This document shows, in pieces, positions 21,122-29,710 of a DNA stretch of 64,000 bases. Source of the stretch: Prorocentrum cordatum (Eukaryota; Sar; Dinophyceae; Prorocentrales; Prorocentraceae); the NCBI GenBank assembly GCA_963575745.1, contig CAUYUJ010014325.1:65001-129000 (forward strand), read 5' to 3'. Within the stretch, counting starts at the first letter, position 1. Each line of letters starts with the position of its first letter. The notes below the pieces were generated by a model. That model was given only the letters and a program-made list of their open reading frames with translations, was not told the DNA's origin and searched no databases. Made by a program: the position numbers and the translations under genes.

Positions 21122-22597
21122 GGAAATAACTAAGAGAAGCTCCAATCGTGAGATGAAAGCAATGTTTGACATGACTGACAGCGGAACTGAGTCAGATACA
21201 TCAATCTTGCCAAAAGAATTATGTGAAGAATATTCGAGTAATGGGCCAGCCAGGGATATGGGAGGAATACCTGGCCACAACCTTCTCCTTCCTCATCTTC
21301 CCCCTGCTGCTGTTGCCAGTTTTCTGGGCAGAACGGATACGTTGACGCAACAGGGACAGAGTTTGAAGCGCTGGCATTTCGTTCCGAGACTTGTTACGTT
21401 TATGCCGATAATCAGTGATTGTCCCATCGACCCGGAAAGGTTAGATGACAGGCGTCGTACTTATGCCATTAATACCCAACATGGTTTGACGGTTGACCGC
21501 ACAGATAATTGGCGCGACGAAGATAACAAATATCATCACCCATTTGAACACAATTCGAATGGCGATTCCAGCGATGGAGACTATTGTCCTAGCAGATGGA
21601 CTGGATATGCAGAGTTCTGGATCCGAGAAGATTGCGCCCCGGCCACGCAGTGGACCGGGGAAAGACTCTTGTTCGAATATTGTTGTGGCCCTCGGAGCAG
21701 GATAGGAAATCCAAATAACCTCGTTGACAACTCGTGTAAAGTGATTCGATGCACTGAGGCGGAAAAAATGAGGACTGAAGAGGGACTTAGGTTGGCTTTG
21801 AATGATATTAAAACGTTCGAAGGAGAACACATTACGTTGTGGGGCTCTATGCCCTGCACGGGAGGTCCCCCCTGGCAATATGTGAACGAAGCACATTATT
21901 TCGTGCCGGAAATCATGGAGCGATGCGTAGGCTTCGTGGTATTAGGACAGACTTCAGATACCCGTTTTGGAATTTCCGCGAGATTGCCCGTGCTGTGCAC
22001 AAAACGGGGGGCATCGCTTGCATTGAGTGGCCGACCCAGTGTAATTACTGGAGGGATCCTCAGGTGAAAGAATTTATGAGAGAGTTAGAGTTTGTCAAGA
22101 CAGCGTTGCATGGACGCGCGTACGGACTGAAGGATAGCAAGGGTAATTTCATGAAGCAGCCCTGGACGATAGCTTCTACCTCCTCCGATGTTGCAGAGGG
22201 ACTTGAGCGCAGATGTGACGGCACGCGCGAGCATGTTGAAGCTAGAGGACGTGAGTGTAAGATTGCAGAAGATTGCACGGATGATTTTGCCAGACAGGTC
22301 CATATTGTTGTTGCTCGAGCTGCAGAGAGAGTTTTGTCGTCTCGTCGTCTTTCTATCCTTTCCTCAGATCTCGTTTGTGCCGCTGCCGTTTCGTCTCTAG
22401 AGCTTGCGCGGGCTGCCCTGCTGCCGGCCCCCCTCGGATTGCGCGGTCGCCTCGCGGTGACTGCGCGAGCCTCGCCTGCCGCGGCCCCCGCGCATCCAAG
22501 AAAGCATCGACCAAACCCATGCGTCGACCGTTGGGAGACCCAGCGGTTAAGCCGTCGGGGGAGGACGTTGTTTCGATCTACTCAGACGATATCATAG
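20907..22597 (+). CDS. C5-methyltransferase-like domain of element 1
   Basis: Two frames (20907-22067, then 21839-22597) make one domain with a frame break near 21930. Motif-like segments: LLFEYCCGPRSRIG (glycine-rich SAM-loop position), HITLWGSMPCTGGPPWQ (Pro-Cys of motif IV), and GGIACIEWPTQCNYW (position of the Glu of motif VI), then KEFMRELEFVKTALHGRAYG and KQPWTIAST. The order fits a cytosine-C5 DNA methyltransferase fold, strongly diverged. A homologous, more decayed copy lies at 52570-53240 in the second element. Capture of cytosine methyltransferases by dinoflagellate retroelements has been reported; catalytic activity here is not established. Confidence 0.5.
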
Positions 22598-23079
22598 ACG
22601 AACTCCTTCCCGACTCTCTGGAGGAGGGAAACTCCGGGACTGAGCCCAAAGAAAACGCTCCTCCCGATACAATTCGAAAGGCTACCCCACCGGCACAGCC
22701 GAGCGAGGAAGCCCCCCCACCGGCTAAGCCGGCTGGGGACGAGGCTAAACCGTTTAGCCCGAGCGATGTCGTGATGGATGAAGACATCGAGATGGAAGCA
22801 GGTGTAGAAATTCGCGGAGAAGAGGTCGTTGCTCGCAAGAGGGCAGCCGAGACAGCTATCCAGGACAGTCAGCCTGCCAAGAAAGCGGCCACCTTCGGCC
22901 CAGGAAACATTGATTCCAGAAAAGAGAGACCAATATTCCGTTGTTTTCCCGACAAAAAGAGAGAGTGGTCTAGATTGGATCACACCGGGACCGTCAAGTT
23001 TGGACATAAGCGGGATGGAGTTGGCGCTTCACGATGTGGAGGCACGACGTATTGTATATGCGGAACGACCAAGTCGTGA
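22375..23079 (+). CDS. Acidic Pro-rich reading frame with Lys patch
   Basis: 234 codons, ATG-less start region; low complexity and charged (MDEDIEMEAGVEIRGEEVVA, ARKRAAETAIQDSQPAKKAA). The latter resembles a nuclear localisation signal. It overlaps the methyltransferase-like frame and the next frame. Several hairpins (22715-22738, 22743-22759) create its PPAKPAGDEAKP segment. Function unknown. Confidence 0.4.
   Translation: MCRCRFVSRACAGCPAAGPPRIARSPRGDCASLACRGPRASKKASTKPMRRPLGDPAVKPSGEDVVSIYSDDIIDELLPDSLEEGNSGTEPKENAPPDTIRKATPPAQPSEEAPPPAKPAGDEAKPFSPSDVVMDEDIEMEAGVEIRGEEVVARKRAAETAIQDSQPAKKAATFGPGNIDSRKERPIFRCFPDKKREWSRLDHTGTVKFGHKRDGVGASRCGGTTYCICGTTKS
22715..22738. repeat. Hairpin with GGCT-A-AGCC core
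   Basis: Left CCCCACCGGCT, loop A, right AGCCGG-C-TGGGG: 11 perfect pairs, one bulged C on the 3' arm. Confidence 0.9.
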
Positions 23080-24512
23080 CCGCGCTGAAGGCTGACTTGG
23101 ACGCAACATCGCAGACGATTTTTCAACGTCTGTATCCTCAGGTCTCGCAAGATCCGTGGATAGTGCATTGGACAACAGTCGAACGAAAGGCAACATGCCG
23201 TTTCGACTGTGCTCCCCCTAGTCTGGACCACATCCCCGTGGGTACATTCTTCCAGACGTACCCTGATGAAAAGACGAGACTGGTCTGCAAGTTGTATACG
23301 AACCCACCAGGGGAGACACGTCGCGCTGTTCGAACTCTCGAGAAAGGAGAGGTCATTGGTCCCACCGTCGGCCCAGCCGTACGGTGTAAGACAATCTATG
23401 GAGATTTTATGAGCGTCCCAGTGATAGACCACTGGACAGAAGGATCCCCCGAGGTGTGGTTGAACATCTGGGGCCCTGCTCCCCGAAAGCCTCCCCGTGG
23501 CGCAGCCACTGGGGATGGTTGGGGATCAATGTTTGCCCTTCCTGTGGTCAAAGGTTTGTGCCACGCGCCAGTGCATGTTGTCGCAGAGGCTCTCACTGCT
23601 ACAGCAATAACAAACTATTTTGAGGCCCCCCTTCAGCAGGCGATACATTGGCGCAAAGAGCAACGACCGTGGAAGCGGCCGCCAAACCTGGATGAGTGGT
23701 TTGCCAAGGACGGCCTCGATCCTGAGGCCTCTGCGCAGTCGCCGCCGAAGAGGTCGCGGATGACAGCGGAGGCACCGAACGACTCCGTCGCTTCGGCAAG
23801 CCATCAAGTAGATGCTGCCATCACCCAGCCCTCTCTGGGCAACCCTGGAGTCGGCCAGCAGGCTGCCGGCGGATCATCCGCCGAGCCAGCCTCGGGCCCG
23901 GCTGACCCTCCCGGCGCAGCCGGCGGTGGGGCAGGTGGTGGCTCACCCCCCGGCTCAGCCGGCGGTGGTGGAGCCCCGCCTGGATCAGGTGGTTCTTCTT
24001 CGGGAAATGGTCAACCCTCTCATCCCTCCTCAGGAGGTGGTGGAGGGGATGGACCGCCCGAATCGGGTCCACCCGCGGCCGATGCTGAGCCAGGTGGCCC
24101 GCCCTACGTTGGGCGAGGTCCCTGGAACGTCCTTGACTACCTTCGGTCGCAGGGGAATTTTGCGACTGATCTCAAGGCCCCTACAAATGAATGGCAGGTC
24201 AAGGTGAATGAGATTCTCAACCTTCATATTGAAATTACAGACCCGATGATGTCGACCTGGGCATTCAAACTGTCGTTTCTTCAGACGTGCCAGGCTATCT
24301 CGCAAATCGCTAGAGTGAACGGACACTCGTGGATCCCATTCATAGGTGAGGACCTCGCGGCCATGTCGGACACAGGGGAACCAGTTACTGATTTCTTTCG
24401 TCCACTGTGCTTGATGAATAGTGGGACGTATAAGTATTGGTCTTACTCTGTTCATATTGTCTCAGACTCCACAATTGCATTCAAGGATGGGCCCGGGAAG
24501 ATTTCAGCCTAG
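23034..24512 (+). CDS. Cargo ORF of element 1: unknown globular protein with Gly/Pro linker
   Basis: 492 codons. Residues 1-225 look globular (SQDPWIVHWTTVERKATC, HIPVGTFFQTYPDEKTRLVC, FMSVPVIDHWTEGSPEVWLN, CHAPVHVVAEALTATAI). Residues 260-350 are a Gly/Pro/Ser linker, and residues 360-490 a second globular part (WQVKVNEILNLHIEITDPMM). Hairpins at 23363, 23493, 23911 and 23950 lie inside it. No family recognised. Lying after RNase H and before the 3' LTR, it is additional to normal copia content. Confidence 0.55.
   Translation: MWRHDVLYMRNDQVVTALKADLDATSQTIFQRLYPQVSQDPWIVHWTTVERKATCRFDCAPPSLDHIPVGTFFQTYPDEKTRLVCKLYTNPPGETRRAVRTLEKGEVIGPTVGPAVRCKTIYGDFMSVPVIDHWTEGSPEVWLNIWGPAPRKPPRGAATGDGWGSMFALPVVKGLCHAPVHVVAEALTATAITNYFEAPLQQAIHWRKEQRPWKRPPNLDEWFAKDGLDPEASAQSPPKRSRMTAEAPNDSVASASHQVDAAITQPSLGNPGVGQQAAGGSSAEPASGPADPPGAAGGGAGGGSPPGSAGGGGAPPGSGGSSSGNGQPSHPSSGGGGGDGPPESGPPAADAEPGGPPYVGRGPWNVLDYLRSQGNFATDLKAPTNEWQVKVNEILNLHIEITDPMMSTWAFKLSFLQTCQAISQIARVNGHSWIPFIGEDLAAMSDTGEPVTDFFRPLCLMNSGTYKYWSYSVHIVSDSTIAFKDGPGKISA
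23363..23386. repeat. Hairpin with GGC-CCA-GCC core
   Basis: Left CACCGTCGGC, loop CCA, right GCCG-T-ACGGTG: ten perfect pairs and one bulged T on the 3' arm. Confidence 0.9.
23493..23514. repeat. Hairpin with GGC-GCA-GCC core
   Basis: Left CCCCGTGGC, loop GCA, right GCCAC-T-GGGG: nine perfect pairs and one bulged T on the 3' arm. Confidence 0.9.
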
Positions 24513-25251
24513 CCTTCTCCCTGAGTACAATCTGCGAGAACATGTATTTGGAAGCTCGCAGAATGCCATGAGTGGGTGCTTGGCCTCGGCGATTCGGGAG
24601 GCCTCTTCAAACTTTCAGTGGAGTAAACATGAACACTTTAAGAGGGGGATCCACACTCCGATGCGCTTCATCTTTTGGAATTTCAATGATATTGTAGATG
24701 ACGCCAGTGAATTGGTCGGAGTTGGCACAGGACCAAAACGGCAGGAAAATCCATTAGGTTTCGCAGGGGGCCTCATAATATTAGTAGAGGCAGCGGTTGA
24801 GCTGGTTGATGACGCGATGAGCCGTGCTGCTGACGGAGCGATAGGGATCATGTACGTTGGTGGGGACCACAAATGCTGGCAGACAAATGGAGTTGGCATA
24901 AGCCCGATGTGGGATGATGTTGCCACTCTTGTTAGGGCCAGAATGAACCGTCGAATCGAACACCACAAGGCTATAGGACTTTTCCCGAGGATAATGATCT
25001 TCGACGGAGTGAGCCTTTACCGACAGCTTCGGCACCGCCCAGGAGACATCTTTCACTTTGCTTCGGACCACAATGAGTATAAAATGAGCAAAGGTGGGCA
25101 AATCGTGAGCTCGAGTGCGGGCCAGTTATGCGCAGAGTACATGACCAAGACCGCTAAGCTGGCAGTTTTTTGTTCTTTTTTCGTTTGTCTTTTTTTTTCC
25201 TCTTCTTCTGCCAGCCCTCCGGCGGCTGAGCCGCACGGAGTGGCAACGTAG
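24421..25251 (+). CDS. Cargo ORF of element 1, unknown, about 250 aa
   Basis: 276 codons. It reads as a globular protein throughout (CLASAIREASSNFQWSKHE, FIFWNFNDIVDDASELVGVG, GGLIILVEAAVELVDDAMSR, GIMYVGGDHKCWQTNGVG, PRIMIFDGVSLYRQLRHRPG, DIFHFASDHNEYKMSKGGQ). The alternation of hydrophobic strands and a late D-x-x-H suggests an alpha/beta fold, perhaps hydrolase-like, but no catalytic motif is convincing. The last 20 codons are a T-rich artefact-like tail (SFFVCLFFSSSSAS) ending in the 25217 hairpin. Confidence 0.5.
   Translation: MGRISIGLTLFILSQTPQLHSRMGPGRFQPSLLPEYNLREHVFGSSQNAMSGCLASAIREASSNFQWSKHEHFKRGIHTPMRFIFWNFNDIVDDASELVGVGTGPKRQENPLGFAGGLIILVEAAVELVDDAMSRAADGAIGIMYVGGDHKCWQTNGVGISPMWDDVATLVRARMNRRIEHHKAIGLFPRIMIFDGVSLYRQLRHRPGDIFHFASDHNEYKMSKGGQIVSSSAGQLCAEYMTKTAKLAVFCSFFVCLFFSSSSASPPAAEPHGVAT
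25217..25240. repeat. Hairpin with GGCT-G-AGCC core
   Basis: Left CTCCGGCGGCT, loop G, right AGCCGC-A-CGGAG: 11 perfect pairs, one bulged A on the 3' arm. Outer GCC and T-GGC extend it further. Confidence 0.9.
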
Positions 25252-25359
25252 CAGCGGCGACAAGAGCTGACGGGCATGCCGAGCAGGAGGCGACCATTAA
25301 CGAGCTAGTCATGTACTGGCAAAGTTGGGCCCCCCTCAGTAGGCAACATACCCACGTCT

Positions 25360-28218
25360 TTGCTCAATGCTCGCCCGTTTACAACAGTTTTGAGTTCTGA
25401 AGACTTTCCAGCCATCCAAGATGGATCTGGAGGTGGAGCTATCCATCCATATTACTCAGCAGCTTTTATTGACTTTCTTAAGCAGGGAATGGCATATGCG
25501 GACTTTTTCCATTGGAAAGACGACAGTTACTTCTTGCCGTGCGGAGAGATTTTCTGTCCGGGAATGCCGCCGAAGGGGCAACGCCTACGATCGGCTGACG
25601 AAGGCGTGCGAAATGATGAGCATATGCGCACGGCACTGAACGAGCTGCAAAAGGCAGCGCCGACCAAGGCACCGAGCGGCTTAGCCGTTTCGGGGAGTGG
25701 TTCGGCCTCGAGCGGCATAGCCGTCCCGGGTCACGCCGCGCCACTGAGCGGCTCAGCCGCTTCCAGTGGAGTCGCTGTGCCCAGTGGCTCAGCCGCCTCG
25801 GGCAGTGATGCCAGTATGCGGGCGGCTCAGTCGCCCCGCAGCCCCCCTTTGGCGCCGACTGCGGGCTTTCAAGAAGCCCAAACGCCTGGTGAAGCAGCGG
25901 AGGATTTTCTTCGTAAGAAATGCCCCGTGGGAAGGTTAACCCAGCTCAGCGGCAATCACAAGTTCCCACGGCGTCCGAAGGAAAACGGTGATCCCGAGGA
26001 AAGGGATCTTGATTGGCCCTATCATTTACCATATCAGAAGATGGAGAAGTTGCTTTATAGAAGTGCGACAGGGCCAGAGATTGTCCACTTTGATTTCCTT
26101 CAACCGTTTACGGTCGCGAGCGGCAACCTCCATCGGGGCATGATGCCTGGGAACGCGTACCCAGGCGAGGAAGGCCGTGCTGCAGAGGCTGCACAAGGGA
26201 ATCTTCCGCCACGGAGCCCGCAGTTCAAGATGGTTCAGAGAACCGCGAATGGGGAAGCGTGGTTGGCTTTTCAGTTATTACAGAAGTCAACGAGAACCCC
26301 ACCTCTGGAACCAAGTTATGTGATTCCGAACTGGGCACGCTTCTTCATGATCAAAGCCGACTGGTCAAGAGCAGACCCAGCAGCCACTGTTGCTGATCGT
26401 CTGAATTGGGCTAAGTTGTCGGCGAGAACCCATAGAGCGGGCATCAGCCATTGTGTTGAACTCTCGTTGCCCTTCTTCGTGAAAGACGAAAAGCTTGCGG
26501 AGGTCCAAGACCCATCCACAGGCTGGCCAAAACAACCGCATGGCACGTCTGTGACTGCCCATCATGCAACATTGGAGGGCCACCAATTGCTTCCTTCCGA
26601 CCCCAAATACGGAGGTAACGTCAAGGCGAATAAGGTTGGGGTGTGCTCCTTTCCATGTGTCGATAACCCTAAGACGCACACGACGCATTCCGTTGCAGAG
26701 GAGACCTTTGGAGACGGTATATGGATTACAACGGAAATTGTTTTCTTTACGAAAGACCCAGCAGTCATCAAAGGAAGGCCGCCACAAAATGTGAGCGATC
26801 CAGTCGGAGACGTATTGCGCGAGCTTAGACTGCACCATTGGACTCCGGCAGCGCTTCATGTTACGCCAGCCTATGTACACTTACAACGCGCTGCCAGACA
26901 GAAGGGTTGGAATCTGGAGCAGGATTTCGAGGTCGAAAGATATCGAGATAATGATCGGACAAATGCCACGGACAAAGTCCGGGAGGCACAAAGAGAGTGG
27001 GTTTCAAATTTAGAGCCAATTGACTGGCAAAAGGAAAAGAGTCCATTGTTTGACAACGAGACCTTTAATGATATTTGGCCTTGGCTCCAACAGAAGGGAG
27101 TCAGGCTAACCAAGATTCATCCATTGCACAGGGATGAGGCCTCGGAGGAATCCGCGAAGCTCGTTCAAAATAATAAAGAAGAAACAGACAAATTGAAGAC
27201 AACTGCGGAAGCAAAACAGGAGGCGCCGGCGGCTCAGCCGTCCGGCACTCAATTTTCGATTGAGGCCGAGAACTTCCCGACTGTAGGGCAGGCTGCATCA
27301 AGCACTGAGAGAGCTTTCAAGCCTCCGCCCCCGCGGGCAGAGGCTCGGCCCTCGAATCCTAAGGCCGACGCACCTACGAAAGTGCCGATGCCCCCTCCTC
27401 CTCCAAAGGAGGGGTTGCCCATGGAAGTGCCGAGAGAGGAAGTTCCGAAGAAGGCTCCGCCGCCGCTTTATGCAGCGGCACCGCCGCCGGCTACGAAGCC
27501 GAACATCGCACCGCTTGAGGGCGTGCCACAGGCGAAGCAGACGGTGCCTAAGAAGCCCCCGCCTCCGCCACAATATAGTCCAGAAGCGTTTTCGATGAAT
27601 CCCCCACCGGCTAAGATGCCTCGCGTTGATAGGGGAGACGAGAACCTTTTGGCATCTTCATCGACACAGCCACCTGCAAAGCCGGGAGGCAAGGACACGG
27701 ATAGCGGCCCGCCTGAAGCCTGGAAACCGAGTCTTCGTGACCCCCCGGTTCTTCTGACTCAATTCGCCAGGTTGAACGTTGTTAATCCCCCCCCAGCGGA
27801 TCCAAGTCATCAGAAGGCAGAGCCCCAGACCATGGCTGCACCTGCATGGGCGAGAGATCAGGGAGCCTCACAGCATGCCGAAGGCAGCGCTGCGAGGGAC
27901 CAACCCATTAAGGCAAAGAGTCCTGTTGAAGGTGCAAAGGCGACCGCTGCGAAAGCGACGCTCGCCGAGGATGCGGCTCCTGCCCGACACGGAGGCGACG
28001 ACGCATCAGACATCCCTAAGGCAACCCCGCCGGCGCAGCCGGATGGGGACGTCTCGTCTGAGGATTCGCCGATGCTAGTGGGAACTGACGAGGCAAGTGC
28101 TATTCTCATGGTTCTCAAAGAAGTCTCCAAAATGCAGTTCTCGCGTCCGAGAGCACGCAAGGTATTGAGAAATGATAAAGATTTCTTTTACAGATGGCGT
28201 GATTTTAGAGCGACTTGA
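25360..28218 (+). CDS. Largest cargo ORF of element 1, 952 aa, unknown
   Basis: Intact over 952 codons. Residues 1-100 look globular (IHPYYSAAFIDFLKQGMAY, FFHWKDDSYFLPCGEIFC). Residues 105-185 are a Ser/Gly/Ala stretch produced by a cluster of hairpins. Residues 190-620 are the main globular region (QKMEKLLYRSATGPEIVHFD, ANGEAWLAFQLLQKSTR, PNWARFFMIKADWSRADPA, ETFGDGIWITTEIVFFTKDP, LRELRLHHWTPAALHVTPAY). Residues 640-860 are Pro/Ala/Lys-rich (VPMPPPPPKEGLPMEVPREE). The C-terminal 70 residues are mixed (ILMVLKEVSKMQFSRPRARK). No enzyme motif recognised. Its length and openness in an otherwise decayed element suggest relatively recent coding constraint. Confidence 0.65.
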   Translation: MLNARPFTTVLSSEDFPAIQDGSGGGAIHPYYSAAFIDFLKQGMAYADFFHWKDDSYFLPCGEIFCPGMPPKGQRLRSADEGVRNDEHMRTALNELQKAAPTKAPSGLAVSGSGSASSGIAVPGHAAPLSGSAASSGVAVPSGSAASGSDASMRAAQSPRSPPLAPTAGFQEAQTPGEAAEDFLRKKCPVGRLTQLSGNHKFPRRPKENGDPEERDLDWPYHLPYQKMEKLLYRSATGPEIVHFDFLQPFTVASGNLHRGMMPGNAYPGEEGRAAEAAQGNLPPRSPQFKMVQRTANGEAWLAFQLLQKSTRTPPLEPSYVIPNWARFFMIKADWSRADPAATVADRLNWAKLSARTHRAGISHCVELSLPFFVKDEKLAEVQDPSTGWPKQPHGTSVTAHHATLEGHQLLPSDPKYGGNVKANKVGVCSFPCVDNPKTHTTHSVAEETFGDGIWITTEIVFFTKDPAVIKGRPPQNVSDPVGDVLRELRLHHWTPAALHVTPAYVHLQRAARQKGWNLEQDFEVERYRDNDRTNATDKVREAQREWVSNLEPIDWQKEKSPLFDNETFNDIWPWLQQKGVRLTKIHPLHRDEASEESAKLVQNNKEETDKLKTTAEAKQEAPAAQPSGTQFSIEAENFPTVGQAASSTERAFKPPPPRAEARPSNPKADAPTKVPMPPPPPKEGLPMEVPREEVPKKAPPPLYAAAPPPATKPNIAPLEGVPQAKQTVPKKPPPPPQYSPEAFSMNPPPAKMPRVDRGDENLLASSSTQPPAKPGGKDTDSGPPEAWKPSLRDPPVLLTQFARLNVVNPPPADPSHQKAEPQTMAAPAWARDQGASQHAEGSAARDQPIKAKSPVEGAKATAAKATLAEDAAPARHGGDDASDIPKATPPAQPDGDVSSEDSPMLVGTDEASAILMVLKEVSKMQFSRPRARKVLRNDKDFFYRWRDFRAT
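25672..25836. repeat. Cluster of five GGC-n-GCC hairpins
   Basis: Hairpins at 25672-25693, 25713-25723, 25741-25769, 25778-25804 and 25820-25836. The best is 25741: left CCACTG-AGCGGCT, loop C, right AGCCGCT-TC-CAGTGG, 13 perfect pairs. Their translation is the Ser/Gly/Ala stretch of the 952-aa frame. Confidence 0.85.
27225..27246. repeat. Hairpin with GGCT-C-AGCC core
   Basis: Left GCCGGCGGCT, loop C, right AGCCG-T-CCGGC: ten pairs and one bulged T on the 3' arm. Almost the same arms occur at 11104-11125 with loop CCA. Confidence 0.9.
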
Positions 28219-28293
28219 CCGCGACAATCCGACTATCTTGAAGAACAGGGCGCGGGGGCTGGAGCATATATCGAAGCTGCGAAGAATATTTAC

Positions 28294-29634
28294 ATGAGGT
28301 TCAAAGTAAAGAACAGACATGACCCGGAAAACTATTCGGGTCCATGGCTGAAGTTTGCGGACGCCGTTGTTGAGCAGATCCTCAAAGTGGATCCAAAGTT
28401 CGCCCGTACTCCTATGATACTTGAAAGGAGTGCGAGGCCGAAGCCTCATGCCAAAGGAGAATCTGTTGCGAGCGGAAGCAGACTTCCAACTCCCCCTGCA
28501 CCTCCGCCCGGCTCAGCTGCGACAGAGAACCTTCCGCCTCCTCCGCCTGGCCCAGCCAGAGCGGAACAGGAGCAAAGGAAGAATGACGAAATGATGGTAG
28601 ACTCGGGTGCTCATGCCACACAGCCTGAGGCTCCTCAAGAGCAGTCTTCCCCCGCGGTCGTGCCGTCGGAGGAAGCAACTGCACCTGCTGCCGAGGCATC
28701 AGCACCAGCAGCCGCTCTGAGCGGAAGTCAGGCAGCAGAAATTCCCTCTGCAGAACAGAACCTGGATGTCGCAGGCACCCCGGGGTCCTTGAAAGCAGGC
28801 GCTGATCCTGCGGATGCCAAAGCTTTTCCATACGATGTGGATCCTGAATTCGTCTTTACCATCGACGAAGAGCATTGCCGGTCAGGCCCAGCATCTGAGA
28901 ACTGTTTTCGCAGAGTAAGTATGCCACCTGCCCCTGATAGAAGACAGCGTCAGCCCGCGGATATACTTCCCCGGGAAGGGGATCAGGATATTAATGTTGG
29001 GCACGCTGACTCGTTTAGAGGCAAACAGTTTTATGTTTCAAATGAGGAACGCGGACAGATGATTCAGCGCACGCCTGCTGCAATGAGACATAAAGTTCGC
29101 GAAGCTCACATGACTGGCCCCGTTCCACCGCAAATCGAAGCCATGCGCAATCAGAGAGGTAATACGCCTAGGTGTCTTGCAGAATTTGCTGAAGACCCGA
29201 TATTCGCGTTATTGGGCAACCTCGACCAAGATGACGGTGCATTCAACCAAGCACGGGAATTTCTCCGAGCCGAGTTTTACTCCGATGATGTCCCAGAAGG
29301 ATTCACTCCGAAGTCTTTCAAGTGCCTGAAACTGTTGGTAGTTGGGGTTGATGATCGCAATGATCCAGCTGCCTTAGGCAGTATGGATTTTTGGAGACCC
29401 CAGAGCTGCCGAGTTGACGAGTTTGCGCAGCATATAGGTAAGTGCGTGGCGTATATCGCGAGGCATTGCTCGGACTATGCGAGATCATCGGGTGACTGGG
29501 TCTATTTCGGAGACCTAGTTCAGAAGATTGCCGAGGACGGATTCAGTTATCAGTCATATGCTCTAGTTGCACACGGCATAGCCGCGTTGCAGCCAGAAGC
29601 AGTGGAAGTGTTGGGGGATATTCCCTGCAGGTAG
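28294..29634 (+). CDS. Cargo ORF of element 1, 446 aa, unknown
   Basis: The first 45 residues look like part of a folded domain (ENYSGPWLKFADAVVEQILK). Residues 50-180 are Pro/Ala/Glu-rich linker. Residues 180-446 look globular (YDVDPEFVFTIDEEHCRSG, CLAEFAEDPIFALLGNLDQD, FTPKSFKCLKLLVVGVDDRN, AQHIGKCVAYIARHCSDYA, GDWVYFGDLVQKIAEDGFSY). The last piece faintly recalls the N-terminal domain of Tpt1-type RNA 2'-phosphotransferases (LSK-LSYLLRH...GYV-V-DLL), but the catalytic part is not seen. The ATG follows the 952-aa frame by 76 bases. Confidence 0.5.
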   Translation: MRFKVKNRHDPENYSGPWLKFADAVVEQILKVDPKFARTPMILERSARPKPHAKGESVASGSRLPTPPAPPPGSAATENLPPPPPGPARAEQEQRKNDEMMVDSGAHATQPEAPQEQSSPAVVPSEEATAPAAEASAPAAALSGSQAAEIPSAEQNLDVAGTPGSLKAGADPADAKAFPYDVDPEFVFTIDEEHCRSGPASENCFRRVSMPPAPDRRQRQPADILPREGDQDINVGHADSFRGKQFYVSNEERGQMIQRTPAAMRHKVREAHMTGPVPPQIEAMRNQRGNTPRCLAEFAEDPIFALLGNLDQDDGAFNQAREFLRAEFYSDDVPEGFTPKSFKCLKLLVVGVDDRNDPAALGSMDFWRPQSCRVDEFAQHIGKCVAYIARHCSDYARSSGDWVYFGDLVQKIAEDGFSYQSYALVAHGIAALQPEAVEVLGDIPCR

Positions 29635-29710
29635 TGTAACATCAATGGAACGAGTGTTTACAACATGCGGCAAAACTACAAGGCGTGCCCCTCGCAGATA
29701 GAAGAGAGGA

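Noticed and set aside
24421-25251. SGNH-type hydrolase call for the 276-codon cargo frame
   Set aside because: Only a late D-x-x-H resemblance; no GDS block or other conserved blocks could be seen.
29410-29560. Tpt1/KptA RNA 2'-phosphotransferase domain
   Set aside because: A faint match to the N-terminal winged-helix part; the catalytic R-H-R-R residues were not found.
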